Origin: Caballeronia arationis | GTDB taxonomy: Bacteria > Pseudomonadota > Gammaproteobacteria > Burkholderiales > Burkholderiaceae | Direction of reading: 5' to 3' | Length of the DNA: 64,000 nt | NCBI RefSeq assembly: GCF_001544975.2 | Contig: NZ_FCOG02000002.1 | Location: 1-64,000 of the forward strand | Part shown: positions 56,280 through 64,000 of the stretch, in pieces | Numbering within the stretch: position 1 is the stretch's first letter | How the letters are laid out: each line of letters begins with the position of its first letter | Notes under the pieces: generated by a model | Databases searched by the model: none | The model's input: only the letters and a program-made list of their open reading frames with translations | What the model was told of the DNA's origin: nothing | Position numbers and translations under genes: made by a program

Positions 56280-56304
56280 TAAACATTCGCCGCGCCCAAA
56301 CGTC
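56280..56304 (+). promoter_or_regulatory. OrbS-type iron-starvation sigma promoter for orbE
   Basis: On the plus strand TAAA (56280-56283), 17 nt, then CGTC (56301-56304), the same architecture and spacing as the divergent orbI promoter. Transcription would start about 60 nt before the orbE ATG. Confidence 0.68.
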
Positions 56305-56372
56305 TATCAAGAAGGAGGTGCATTCCGCACCCGCTCTTTCCCTCGTGCTTTCCTTCCAGTGACCCATTGCCG

Positions 56373-58148
56373 ATGACCGTTGCCAACGAGCGTTCCGACG
56401 CCCCGTCTTCCTCCAGTTACGCCGCGCCGCCCAAGCCCGCGGCGCGCCTGATCCTCGCGCTGCTCAGGCGCTCGCGTGGCGCGTTCGCGTTCGCGCTGAC
56501 CGCGTGCGTGCTGAACGGCATCGCGAGCGTGATGCTCGTCGCGACGCTCAACCGCGCGCTCTCCGTACCCTCTTCCGCCGACAGCGCCCTCGCCTGGCGC
56601 TTCGCGCTCTGCGCGATCGTCGCGCTCATGACGCGCGTGATTTCGGGCGTGCTGTTCGCGCGTCTCTCGCAGGACACGATGGCGCAACTGCGCGAACACG
56701 TCGCGCAACGGGTGGCTGCGGCGGAACTGCGCGATGTCGAGCGCACCGGCGCGGCGCCCGTGCAGTCGGTCCTGACCGACGACGCAACGAACGTCTCGAT
56801 GCTCTTCTTCGCGCTGCCGAACATCGTGATGCACGGTTCGATCGTGTTCGGCTGCCTCGGCTATCTAGCGTGGCTGTCGTGGCCGGTGTGTCTGCTCGCG
56901 CTCACGGCGATCGTCGCGGGTTCGCTCGGCTATCACACCGGCGACAAGCGCGCGATCGCCTCGCTCGAAGCAGCGGGCAAGTCGCAGGACAAGCTCTTCG
57001 GCTATCTCGGCGCGCTCTTTGCTGGCGCGAAGGAACTGAAGCTGCATCAGGCGCGTTCGCAACAGTTCGTCGAGGGACAACTCGGCGCCGCGATCGGCGA
57101 GGTGCGCGACCATCGGCGCCGCGCGTTCAGCGCGTATGCGGTCGGGGTCGGCTGGATCATCTTTCTGTTCTATGGGTTTCTCGGAGCGGCTGCGTTCTGG
57201 CCGTCGCTCGGCGTGCACGCGGACACGCCCGCAGCCGCCGGCTACGTGATCGTGTTCCTGTTCATGCTGGTGCCGCTCGACGGCTTGCTCAACAACCTGC
57301 CGACCGTGAATGCGGCGCGCGTGTCGCTCGACCGGATCGAAAAGGTGATGGGCGAATTCGGCAGCGTCATTGCGATGCCGCCGACGCCTGCGCAACAGCG
57401 CGCAGCGCATGCACCGTTCTCGACGCTCACGCTGCGCGGCGTCACGCATTCGTATTTTCACGAGCGCGACGAGCGCATGTTCCGCATCGGTCCCGTCGAT
57501 CTGACGTTCAGGCCGGGAGAACTCGTGTTCATCGTCGGCGGGAACGGCAGCGGCAAGACCACGCTCGCGAAGGTGCTGACCGGTCTGTACGAGCCGGAAG
57601 GCGGCGTGATCGAAGTGGACGGCGCGCCGGTCGGGGCGAGCGAGCGCGCCGCGTATCGCGAGCGCTTCACGGCGGTGTTCAACGACTTTCACCTCTTCGA
57701 TGCGCTGCTCGGCATCGTCGATCCGAACGATGCGTCGCGCGCGGACGCCGATGCGCGTGCGAATGCGCTCGTCGCGAAGCTCGCGCTCGATCACAAGGTG
57801 CAGGTGGTGGACGGCGCATTCTCGACGCGCGCGCTATCGACCGGGCAGAGAAAGCGCCTCGCGCTCGTGATCGCGTATCTGGAAGACCGGCCGCTCTATC
57901 TCTTCGACGAATGGGCCGCCGACCAGGACCCGGCGTTCAAGGCGGTGTTCTATGAACAACTGCTGCCGGAACTGCGGGCGCGGGGCAAGACGGTGATCGT
58001 CATCACGCACGACGACCGCTATTTCCGGCTCGCGGACCGCGTGCTCAAGCTGGAGAACGGGAAGGTGGTGAACGAAACGTTCGGGGCGGGCGCGAGGCTC
58101 GCGGTGATGGGCGAGGCGGGGAACGGGACGTGGGGTGACGTGTTGTGA
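56373..58148 (+). CDS. orbE: Siderophore exporter, PvdE/OrbE-type ABC transporter
   Basis: Fused membrane/ATPase exporter moving the peptide siderophore or its precursor across the inner membrane, 591 aa. Six hydrophobic helices (about 30-310) are followed by an ATPase domain with Walker A GGNGSGKTTLAKVL near 390, signature LSTGQRKRLAL near 488 and Walker B LYLFDEWAADQDP near 508, typical of PvdE-like cyclic-peptide exporters. The ATG at 56373 lacks a close ribosome site, while a full AAGGAGGTG lies about 55 nt upstream with no usable start codon beside it. It is transcribed away from orbI, while the uptake genes converge on it. Confidence 0.92.
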   Translation: MTVANERSDAPSSSSYAAPPKPAARLILALLRRSRGAFAFALTACVLNGIASVMLVATLNRALSVPSSADSALAWRFALCAIVALMTRVISGVLFARLSQDTMAQLREHVAQRVAAAELRDVERTGAAPVQSVLTDDATNVSMLFFALPNIVMHGSIVFGCLGYLAWLSWPVCLLALTAIVAGSLGYHTGDKRAIASLEAAGKSQDKLFGYLGALFAGAKELKLHQARSQQFVEGQLGAAIGEVRDHRRRAFSAYAVGVGWIIFLFYGFLGAAAFWPSLGVHADTPAAAGYVIVFLFMLVPLDGLLNNLPTVNAARVSLDRIEKVMGEFGSVIAMPPTPAQQRAAHAPFSTLTLRGVTHSYFHERDERMFRIGPVDLTFRPGELVFIVGGNGSGKTTLAKVLTGLYEPEGGVIEVDGAPVGASERAAYRERFTAVFNDFHLFDALLGIVDPNDASRADADARANALVAKLALDHKVQVVDGAFSTRALSTGQRKRLALVIAYLEDRPLYLFDEWAADQDPAFKAVFYEQLLPELRARGKTVIVITHDDRYFRLADRVLKLENGKVVNETFGAGARLAVMGEAGNGTWGDVL

Positions 58149-58159
58149 TGTACTGATGG

Positions 58160-58190
58160 AAAGCCGCCTGGAATGGCGGCTTTTTTTTGC
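58160..58190 (+). terminator. Rho-independent terminator after orbE
   Basis: AAAGCCGCC (58160-58168) pairs with GGCGGCTTT (58175-58183) over a 6-nt loop and runs into a stretch of eight T, 12 nt after the orbE stop. It also separates orbE from the convergent orbB gene. Confidence 0.9.
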
Positions 58191-58203
58191 TTGCTTGGGG
58201 GTG

Positions 58204-59220
58204 TTACCGGCCTTGGGCCACCGGCAACGCCAACAACTGGCCGGTGATCATATCCGCGAGGCGCAACGCCGACATCGGTCCGCCGAAGCCCCAGATATTC
58301 GGCTCAATGAGCGATACGCGCCCTTCCCTTCGGGCCGGCACGAAGCGCCAGACCGGCGAGTCGAGCTTTGCGGCGATCGACACGTCCGCGCCGGTCGCCG
58401 TGACGAACAGCACCGCGACGTCCGGCCGCTTCAGAAAATCCGCCGACGTCAGATAGACGGTGCCTTCGCGCGTAGGCGTGGATGGCCAGAGCTCCACGCC
58501 GAGCGCACGCGCCACGCCCGCTGCCGTGCTGTTGCCGGTATAAGCCCAGTAGCGGTCCGGCAGCCCGAGTTCCTGAAGCAGCGCGAACTGCGCGCCGCTT
58601 CGTCCGGCTGCGGCGAGACGCTCTGCGTCGCGGGCGAGACCCGCGTCGAGTTTCGCCTCGACCGCGCCCGCAGCGGCCTCGCGCCCCGTGAGACAGCCGA
58701 TCGTGCGGAAGATGGTGCGCGTCCAGTCGAGCTGGGTCGCCGCGGGGTCACCCTTGCCGACGTCCGGGCTGAACTGGAACAGCACCGTGGGCGCGATGCG
58801 GTCGAGTGCGCCGAAGATCGGCGCATGCCGATAGCCGACGCCGACGATCAGGTCCGGCCGTGTCGATGCAATCGCTTCGAGGCTCGGCTCCTGACGCGTG
58901 CCGACTTCCGGCACGCCCTTGAACCGCGCGCTGTCGTAGCCGATCCAGCCGTTGTAATACTGCGGGTCGACGACGCCGACCGGCGTCACGTCGAGTGCGG
59001 CCAGATCCTCGGCGAACATGAATTCGAGCACGACGATGCGCTTCGGCTTCACCGGCATCGAACGGCTGGATTGCGACACTGTCGGGTTGCTCGCGAGCGG
59101 TGTGCATTCGCGCGCGTTCTGCGTCTGGTTCGATGCCGGCTCGGCGGAACGCGCCCCGCCGCTCGCGAACGCCGCGCAGGCAAACACGATCGCGACACCT
59201 GCGTGCGCCACACGTTTCAT
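58204..59220 (-). CDS. orbB: Ferric siderophore periplasmic binding protein (OrbB-like)
   Basis: FhuD/FepB-class binding protein that hands the ferric siderophore to the OrbD permease. About 338 aa from the ATG at 59220, with a signal peptide ([23 protein letters not shown]). The binding fold is visible: [23 protein letters not shown], the long-helix linker and [26 protein letters not shown]. The open frame extends upstream to 59286 but the signal peptide fixes the start. ATGA overlap with orbF shows coupling. It is the last gene of the uptake operon. Confidence 0.88.
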
Positions 59221-60014
59221 CGGATGGCGTCCTGCAGCGCGAGTTCGTCGTCGCGCATCGTCAGCAGTAACGGGCAGCTTGCGCACAGTTGCGTCTCTCC
59301 TGGAATCTCATAGCGAACGCAGCACACGCGGCGCGCGCGAAACGGGCTCGGCAGCAGCGCCGAGCGGGGTGTCGTTTCGCGCACCGGCATGCGCAGCGGA
59401 TTGGGTTCGCCCGCGGCATCGACGGGACCGAAGAGCCACGCCGCATCGTCGTCGCGCGTGCCGGGCGGTGGCGGACACTGGCCAAGCAGATAGTCGAGCA
59501 GATTCCCGACGTTGCTCCACAGCACGCGCGGCGCGATTTTCGTCATGCCCGCGAGCATTTCGATCACGCCGTGCAGATGATCGATCAGTCCGGCGTAGCG
59601 GAGCGCGGGATCGTCGACGGGATCTTTCAGCGCGTCGGCGGAAAAGTGGAGCGCGGCCGGCATCCCCGCGCGCAGCACCAGCCGCGAACGCTCGAGCGAC
59701 ATGTCGAGCGGACGACGCAGCAGCCGCGCCGCGACGACGCCCGCCGGCGCGGCGAGCCCGAAGTAGTACTTGCTCCACTGCGACAGCAGCGCGCGCGCAT
59801 GCAGTTCGGCGTCGCCGCCATAGTGGCAGGTCATCGCATCGAGCAACGCGTCGCGATGTTCGCCAAGCGACGACAGCGGGATACGCACGGCGTCATCGCC
59901 GGCTTCGGCGGCAACTTCGGGCACGCCGAGCCACACGTGTTCGAGATAAGGCGCGATCGCTTCCGGCGCGAAATCGGCGAGGCGTTGCGCCGTGCGCTGC
60001 GGCGCGTCGTTCAT
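59217..60014 (-). CDS. orbF: Ferric siderophore reductase (FhuF-like, OrbF)
   Basis: Probably reduces siderophore-bound Fe(III) in the cytoplasm to release iron. The 265-aa protein ends with the FhuF iron-sulphur motif: [17 protein letters not shown] has two adjacent cysteines and a CxxC. The ATG at 60014 overlaps the orbD stop by ATGA, and its own stop overlaps orbB in the same way. The longer open frame to 60284 is a shadow inside orbD. Confidence 0.88.
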
Positions 60015-62107
60015 CGGGCGCTCCGCTTGTCGCGCCGGGTTTCCACCACCAGAAGCGCGAGCAGATATGGCGCGCCGATCAGCGCGGTCAGCACGCCCGC
60101 CGGAATCTCGCGCGGGGCGAGCAGCGTGCGTGCCGCGAGATCCGCCGCCGCCAGCACGAGCGCGCCAAGCGCCGCCGCGAGCCAGAGGCGCGTGCCGTGC
60201 GAGCGCGCGCCGAGCATCCGCGCGAGATGCGGCGCCATCAGTCCGATAAAACCGACCGGCCCGACCGCCGCCACCGCCGCGCACGCCGCGAACGTCGCCA
60301 CCGTCAGGACCAGCGGTCGCAGGACGGCGACCGGCAGGCCGAGCGCGACGGCCTGATCATCGCCGAGCGCGAGCAGATCGAGCGGACGCGCGAGCAGCAC
60401 GAACACCGGCAACGCCAGCACGCACCACGGCACGAGCATCGCGACTTCGCCCCAGCTGCGCCCGTAAGTCCCGCCGATGAGCCACACGACAAAGCGCGCC
60501 GGCTGCACGCTTTGCTGCGTGATGAGCCATTGCGCGAGCGTCGTCCACAGCGTGCCGATCACGATGCCCGTCAACGCGACCGCGAGCGGCGCGTACTGGT
60601 GCCGCCGGTTGAACAGCAGCGTGAGGACGAGCGTCGCGCCGCCGCCCGCGAGCGCGGCAGCGGCAAGAATCGAGTGGCCGGCGAGCGGCCAGATCATCAG
60701 CACGACAAGCGTCGCGAGACCGGCGCCCTGCGTCACGCCAAGCACTTCCGGTCCGGCGAGCGGATTGCGCACGATGGTCTGCATCAGCACGCCGCTCGCC
60801 GCCAGGAGCGCGCCCGCGAGCAGCGCACACAGGAGCCGCGGCACGCGCAGATCGAAGAGCATCCGCGCGACGTCATCGCGATGGTTCAGCATGCCGAGCC
60901 AGCGGTCGGGGCCGAGCCAGGTCGCTCCCATCGATGCGCCTGCTGCGAGCACCGCGCAGGCCGCCGCGAGGAGGATCGCCGCGAGCACAGGCCAAGGCAG
61001 CGCCGTGAGCGCCCGGACGATGCGCGTGCCGCCCGCCGCCGACACGCGCTCCTGTCCGGCATGCAGCACACCCGACCACGCCGCGCCGCTGCGAATCATC
61101 GCAAGCATCAGCGGCGTGCCGATGAACGCGATCGCGACGCCCGTTGACAAGGTCGAATCGAGGTCGAGGGCAAGCACGGCGCTGTCGGTTGCCAGCACCA
61201 GCGCGCCACCCGCGAGCGCTGAAAGCGGCACGAGCGCGCCGAGTTTCGACGACTTCGCGCCGCGCACCTGTCGCAGCAGGTTCGGTGCGATCAGGCCGAC
61301 GCAGGACAGCGGCCCGGCAATGCTCACCGCGACACTCGCGAAGCCGACCGCGACCGTCATCGCGGCGAGGCGCGTCGCATCGACGCGCACGCCGGCGGCG
61401 GCGGCCGCGTCGTCGCCGAGGGCGAGCGGGTCGAGCGGACGGATCACGAACGGCAGCGCGACGAGCGGCGCGACGAGCCAGCCAAGCGCGGCCTTCAAAC
61501 CCGAGGCGCCCGGTTGATAGAGGCTGCCGCTCGCCCACAGCGAAGCGCCGACGACCGTCTGTTCGAAGAACGCGAGCAGGAGTGTCGTAATCGCGGAGAA
61601 CAGCAGCATGCAAACGCTGCCCGCAAGCACGAGCCGTAGCGGCGTCGCGCGCCAGCCGCCCGCCGCAGCGGCGACGCAGCCCGCGGCGCCGAGGCCGCAG
61701 ACGAACAGAAGCGGCACCGAAGCCGCGCCGACGAGCGACGGCGCGATCATCGCAGCGACGAGGCCAAGCTGTGCGCCGCCCGTGATCCCGAGCAGGTCGG
61801 GCGATGCGAGCGGGTTGCGGGTCATCGCCTGGAAGAGCGCGCCGGCCACCGCGAGACATCCGCCCGCGACGAGCGCCGCCGCGATGCGCGGCGCGTTCAG
61901 GTCGAAGAGAAAGATGCCAGCGAGCTGCTTCGCATCGCTGCCGGCGGGCGCGGCGAGCCATGCGTGAAGGTCGGGCGCGAGACGAAGCGCGGCCAGCGCC
62001 ACGATCAGCAGGACGAGCGCCGCGCCAAGCGCGCCCACGTGATTCGGCGCGGCGAGGACGCGCGGCACTTCGCGACGCAGCCGCCGGCGGGTAGCGAGCG
62101 TCGTCAT
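60011..62107 (-). CDS. orbD: Ferric siderophore ABC permease, fused double FecCD (FhuB-like, OrbD)
   Basis: Inner-membrane channel of the uptake system, 698 aa, made of two tandem FecCD permease halves as in FhuB. The first half has GGCLAVAGALFQAMTRNPLASPDLLG and the second ALLAASGVLMQTIVRNPLAGPEVLG, each followed by several helices and a G-[LVF]-x-x-P-N/H loop (VGLIAPNLLRQ; IGLMAPHLARML) that contacts the ATPase. About 18-20 hydrophobic segments are visible. Start ATG 62107 overlaps orbC by ATGA. The longer open frame to 62842 upstream is out-of-frame with orbC. Confidence 0.92.
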   Translation of the reverse strand: MTTLATRRRLRREVPRVLAAPNHVGALGAALVLLIVALAALRLAPDLHAWLAAPAGSDAKQLAGIFLFDLNAPRIAAALVAGGCLAVAGALFQAMTRNPLASPDLLGITGGAQLGLVAAMIAPSLVGAASVPLLFVCGLGAAGCVAAAAGGWRATPLRLVLAGSVCMLLFSAITTLLLAFFEQTVVGASLWASGSLYQPGASGLKAALGWLVAPLVALPFVIRPLDPLALGDDAAAAAGVRVDATRLAAMTVAVGFASVAVSIAGPLSCVGLIAPNLLRQVRGAKSSKLGALVPLSALAGGALVLATDSAVLALDLDSTLSTGVAIAFIGTPLMLAMIRSGAAWSGVLHAGQERVSAAGGTRIVRALTALPWPVLAAILLAAACAVLAAGASMGATWLGPDRWLGMLNHRDDVARMLFDLRVPRLLCALLAGALLAASGVLMQTIVRNPLAGPEVLGVTQGAGLATLVVLMIWPLAGHSILAAAALAGGGATLVLTLLFNRRHQYAPLAVALTGIVIGTLWTTLAQWLITQQSVQPARFVVWLIGGTYGRSWGEVAMLVPWCVLALPVFVLLARPLDLLALGDDQAVALGLPVAVLRPLVLTVATFAACAAVAAVGPVGFIGLMAPHLARMLGARSHGTRLWLAAALGALVLAAADLAARTLLAPREIPAGVLTALIGAPYLLALLVVETRRDKRSAR

Positions 62108-62952
62108 GCGGCGAGGTCTCCGTCCGATTGCTCCGCGCACAACGCTTCGGCCATCGCGGGCGCGCCATCGTAGGCCGGCACGCACATCGGCGCGCCCGTC
62201 TGCGGATGTGCGATGCGGAGCATCGGCACGCCGAAGGTCTCCTGCAGATGCCGCGGATCGAGCATCGCGTCGGGCGAACCCTGCGCGACGATGCGCCCAG
62301 CGCGCATCAGCACGATGTCGTCGCTGAAGGCCGCCGCCTGGTTCAGGTCGTGAAGCACCCAGACGATCGTCAGCCCGCGTTCGCGGTTCAGGCGCCGCAG
62401 TTCGCGCAGGATGTCGAGTTGATGGTGGATATCGAGATAAGTCGTCGGTTCGTCGAGCAGCACGATCGGCGCCTGTTGCGCGAGCGCCATCGCGATCCAC
62501 GCGCGTTGCCGCTCGCCGCCCGAGAGCGCCGCGACATCGCGCGACGCATCCGTCGCGAGGCCGCTTGCCTGGAGCGCTTCGTCGATGGCCGCGTGGTCCG
62601 CACGCGTCAGGCCGCGCAGCCAGCCGCCATGTGCATAGCGCCCGTAGGCCACGAGTTCGCGCACGGTCAGGCCCGCCGGAATCTGGTTGAACTGCGCGAG
62701 CATCGTGAGCGTGCGCGCGAGCGCGCGCCGTCGCAGGCTTCCGAGTGGCGCGCCGTTCACTTCGACCTGACCCGATCGCGCGGGCTGCAGTCCGGCGAGC
62801 GTGCGCAACAGCGTGCTCTTGCCGCAGCCGTTCGGACCGCACAGCGCGGTGATGCGCCCGCCGGCGATCTGCAGGTCGAGCGAATCGAGCACGACATTGT
62901 CGCGATAGCCGACCGTGAGCGCACGGGCGGCGAGTGCTGCACGAGCCGTCAT
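62104..62952 (-). CDS. orbC: Ferric siderophore ABC ATPase (FhuC/FepC-like, OrbC)
   Basis: ATPase powering OrbD, 282 aa: Walker A CGPNGCGKSTLLRTL near residue 38, Q-loop MLAQFNQIP, signature LSGGERQRAWIAMAL near 142, Walker B IVLLDEPTTYLDI and switch histidine VLHDLNQA. The C-terminal extension beyond residue 255 is short and ordinary. ATG 62952 overlaps the orbG stop by ATGA. The open frame extends to 63321 upstream, but homology starts at 62952. Confidence 0.94.
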   Translation of the reverse strand: MTARAALAARALTVGYRDNVVLDSLDLQIAGGRITALCGPNGCGKSTLLRTLAGLQPARSGQVEVNGAPLGSLRRRALARTLTMLAQFNQIPAGLTVRELVAYGRYAHGGWLRGLTRADHAAIDEALQASGLATDASRDVAALSGGERQRAWIAMALAQQAPIVLLDEPTTYLDIHHQLDILRELRRLNRERGLTIVWVLHDLNQAAAFSDDIVLMRAGRIVAQGSPDAMLDPRHLQETFGVPMLRIAHPQTGAPMCVPAYDGAPAMAEALCAEQSDGDLAA

Positions 62953-63971
62953 CGTTGCGCCGTCCCGTCGCGCTCCGGCGGCTCCCGATAACTGCGCGCC
63001 ATCGCGACGACGACCTTGCGCGGACCTTCGAACGGATCGCGCGCGTGCGCGGCGAGCATGTTGTCGAGCGTCAGCACGTCGCCGGTGAGCCACGGAAAAA
63101 CGACGCGCTGCTGATCCAGCACGCCGCGGATTTCGGCGAGCGCACCGGCTTCGAGCGGCGCGCCGTCGCCGTAGTACACGTTGCGCGGCACGTTCTCCAG
63201 ACCGACCGCATCGACGAGCGCTTCCTGCATGTCTTCGTCGAGCGCGGACAGGTGAAAGAGATTCGCCTGGTTGAACCACACCATGTCGCCCGTGCGCGGA
63301 TGGTGCGCCACCGCCTGGCAACGCTCCTCGGTGCGCAGCAGCAACTCGCCGTCATCGCTTTCGCGCCAGGAACACGCGATACCGCGCGCCGCGCAGATGC
63401 GCTCGACTTCACGCGGATCGTCCGAGCCGAACGCCTGCTCCCACGGCAGGTCGAGGCCCTGCCCGAAGTTGCGCACGTAGCGCAGTTCGCGCTTCGCGAA
63501 GCGCGCGACGAGCGCGGGATCGAGCGCGCGATAAATCGCGCGGCTGTCTGCGATCGGCGTCGCGCCGCCCGAACGGGCGGCCAGCGCGCAATGGAACCAG
63601 ATGCGCATCGGCCATTCGCGCGTGTACGACTGCTCGTTGTGCAGCGGAATCGAGCGGTGCGGCGGATATTCGGTCGACGTGTAGACGGCGCCCTCGACCT
63701 GGCTGCGCGGCGTCGACGCGAATTCGTAGCCGATCAGCGGATCGCCGAACGCGGCGGCAAAGCGCTGGAAGACCTCGATCGACTCGACGCGAAAGCCGGT
63801 GAACAGCACGCCGCCGGCGCGCTCGAGCGTATCGCCGACGATCGCCCTCAGGAGCGGCGCCGCTTCGGCAAGCGACAGGTCCGCGCCCGCGCGCGGCGCG
63901 ACGACGGTCGGCAGGCCAGGCTCGATGCGGAGCTCGGCGAGCGCTGGCGCCGCGGCGGAAAGTTGGGTCAT
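62949..63971 (-). CDS. orbG: TauD/SyrP-like Fe(II)/2-oxoglutarate dioxygenase, likely Asp beta-hydroxylase (OrbG)
   Basis: Predicted to hydroxylate the beta-carbon of NRPS-bound aspartate, giving the hydroxy-Asp iron ligand of ornibactin. The 340-aa protein has the iron-binding H-x-E in PLHNEQSY (near residue 110), the distal histidine and 2-oxoglutarate arginine in MLAAHARDPFEGPRKVVVAMARSYR (near 300-325), and the SyrP-type GDPLIGYEFASTPRS segment. GAGGA lies about 6 nt before the ATG at 63971. It is the first gene seen of a tightly coupled leftward uptake operon; MbtH-like and sigma-factor genes (orbH, orbS) would be expected just outside the window. Confidence 0.88.
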   Translation of the reverse strand: MTQLSAAAPALAELRIEPGLPTVVAPRAGADLSLAEAAPLLRAIVGDTLERAGGVLFTGFRVESIEVFQRFAAAFGDPLIGYEFASTPRSQVEGAVYTSTEYPPHRSIPLHNEQSYTREWPMRIWFHCALAARSGGATPIADSRAIYRALDPALVARFAKRELRYVRNFGQGLDLPWEQAFGSDDPREVERICAARGIACSWRESDDGELLLRTEERCQAVAHHPRTGDMVWFNQANLFHLSALDEDMQEALVDAVGLENVPRNVYYGDGAPLEAGALAEIRGVLDQQRVVFPWLTGDVLTLDNMLAAHARDPFEGPRKVVVAMARSYREPPERDGTAQR

Positions 63972-64000
63972 GCGAAGTCCTCGTGCGGAATCGTTTGCGC

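Noticed and set aside
56168..56366. Fur box directly in the orbI/orbE spacer
   Set aside because: No GATAAT-type dyad found; iron control most likely acts through Fur repression of the sigma gene outside the window.
1..64000. CRISPR arrays, tRNA/rRNA genes, insertion sequences, prophage or integration sites
   Set aside because: No regular repeat-spacer pattern, cloverleaf, transposase or integrase reading, or terminal repeats were recognised by eye.

Overview
The window is high-GC, densely coded DNA typical of Burkholderia sensu lato (Burkholderia/Paraburkholderia/Caballeronia). The main pointers are an ornibactin/malleobactin-type siderophore locus, a proteobacterial type VI secretion (T6SS) block and a Burkholderia-style long-tailed H-NS protein. 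I could not search a database, so the genus is an inference from gene content.

Layout. 1-10241: T6SS block in two divergent arms. The leftward arm is tssB, tssC and the start of vgrG. The rightward arm is tssK, tssL, an OmpA-domain gene, hcp, tssH (clpV) and tssE. The arms are separated by a 0.5 kb AT-rich control region with palindromes. 10472-16983: fatty acyl-CoA ligase plus a crotonase-fold gene (+), then a leftward alcohol/aldehyde oxidation operon (exaC-type aldehyde dehydrogenase, DUF779, zinc alcohol dehydrogenase) with a sigma-54-like promoter, and a DUF72 gene. 17309-22691: small orphan genes, then an HPP-CBS membrane protein, a MarR regulator and a ClC-CBS channel. 22959-27872: ROK regulator and a ribose-type sugar ABC transporter, closed by a strong terminator, followed by a convergent YjlB-like cupin. 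28743-33540: very large hybrid sensor kinase. 33618-34954: DUF1488 and H-NS. 35323-63971: siderophore locus.

The siderophore locus is nearly complete. OrbI-like (A-T-C-A-T-E-C-A-T) and OrbJ-like (C-A-T-C-T) NRPSs are served by an ornithine N5-monooxygenase, a formyltransferase, an acyltransferase and a phosphopantetheinyl transferase. A SyrP-like dioxygenase probably beta-hydroxylates Asp. OrbE exports the product. A TonB receptor, an FhuB-type double permease, an ATPase, a binding protein and an FhuF-type reductase recover the iron complex. Specificity residues read from the A domains give Asp and Ser for modules 2 and 3, and an ornithine-type code for module 4. This fits the ornibactin backbone acyl-OHOrn / OH-Asp / Ser / formyl-OHOrn. 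The orbI/orbE intergenic region has two divergent TAAA-N17-CGTC promoters of the OrbS/PvdS iron-starvation sigma type.

Five long conserved genes (tssC, the OmpA-domain gene, hcp, the hybrid kinase, orbI) each carry one small frame break, and the sequence on both sides stays fully conserved. Several can be repaired by one base in a short homopolymer. I read these mainly as assembly or sequencing indels, but T6SS decay is a real alternative because three of the five lie in that block. No rRNA, tRNA, CRISPR array, insertion sequence or phage gene was recognised.
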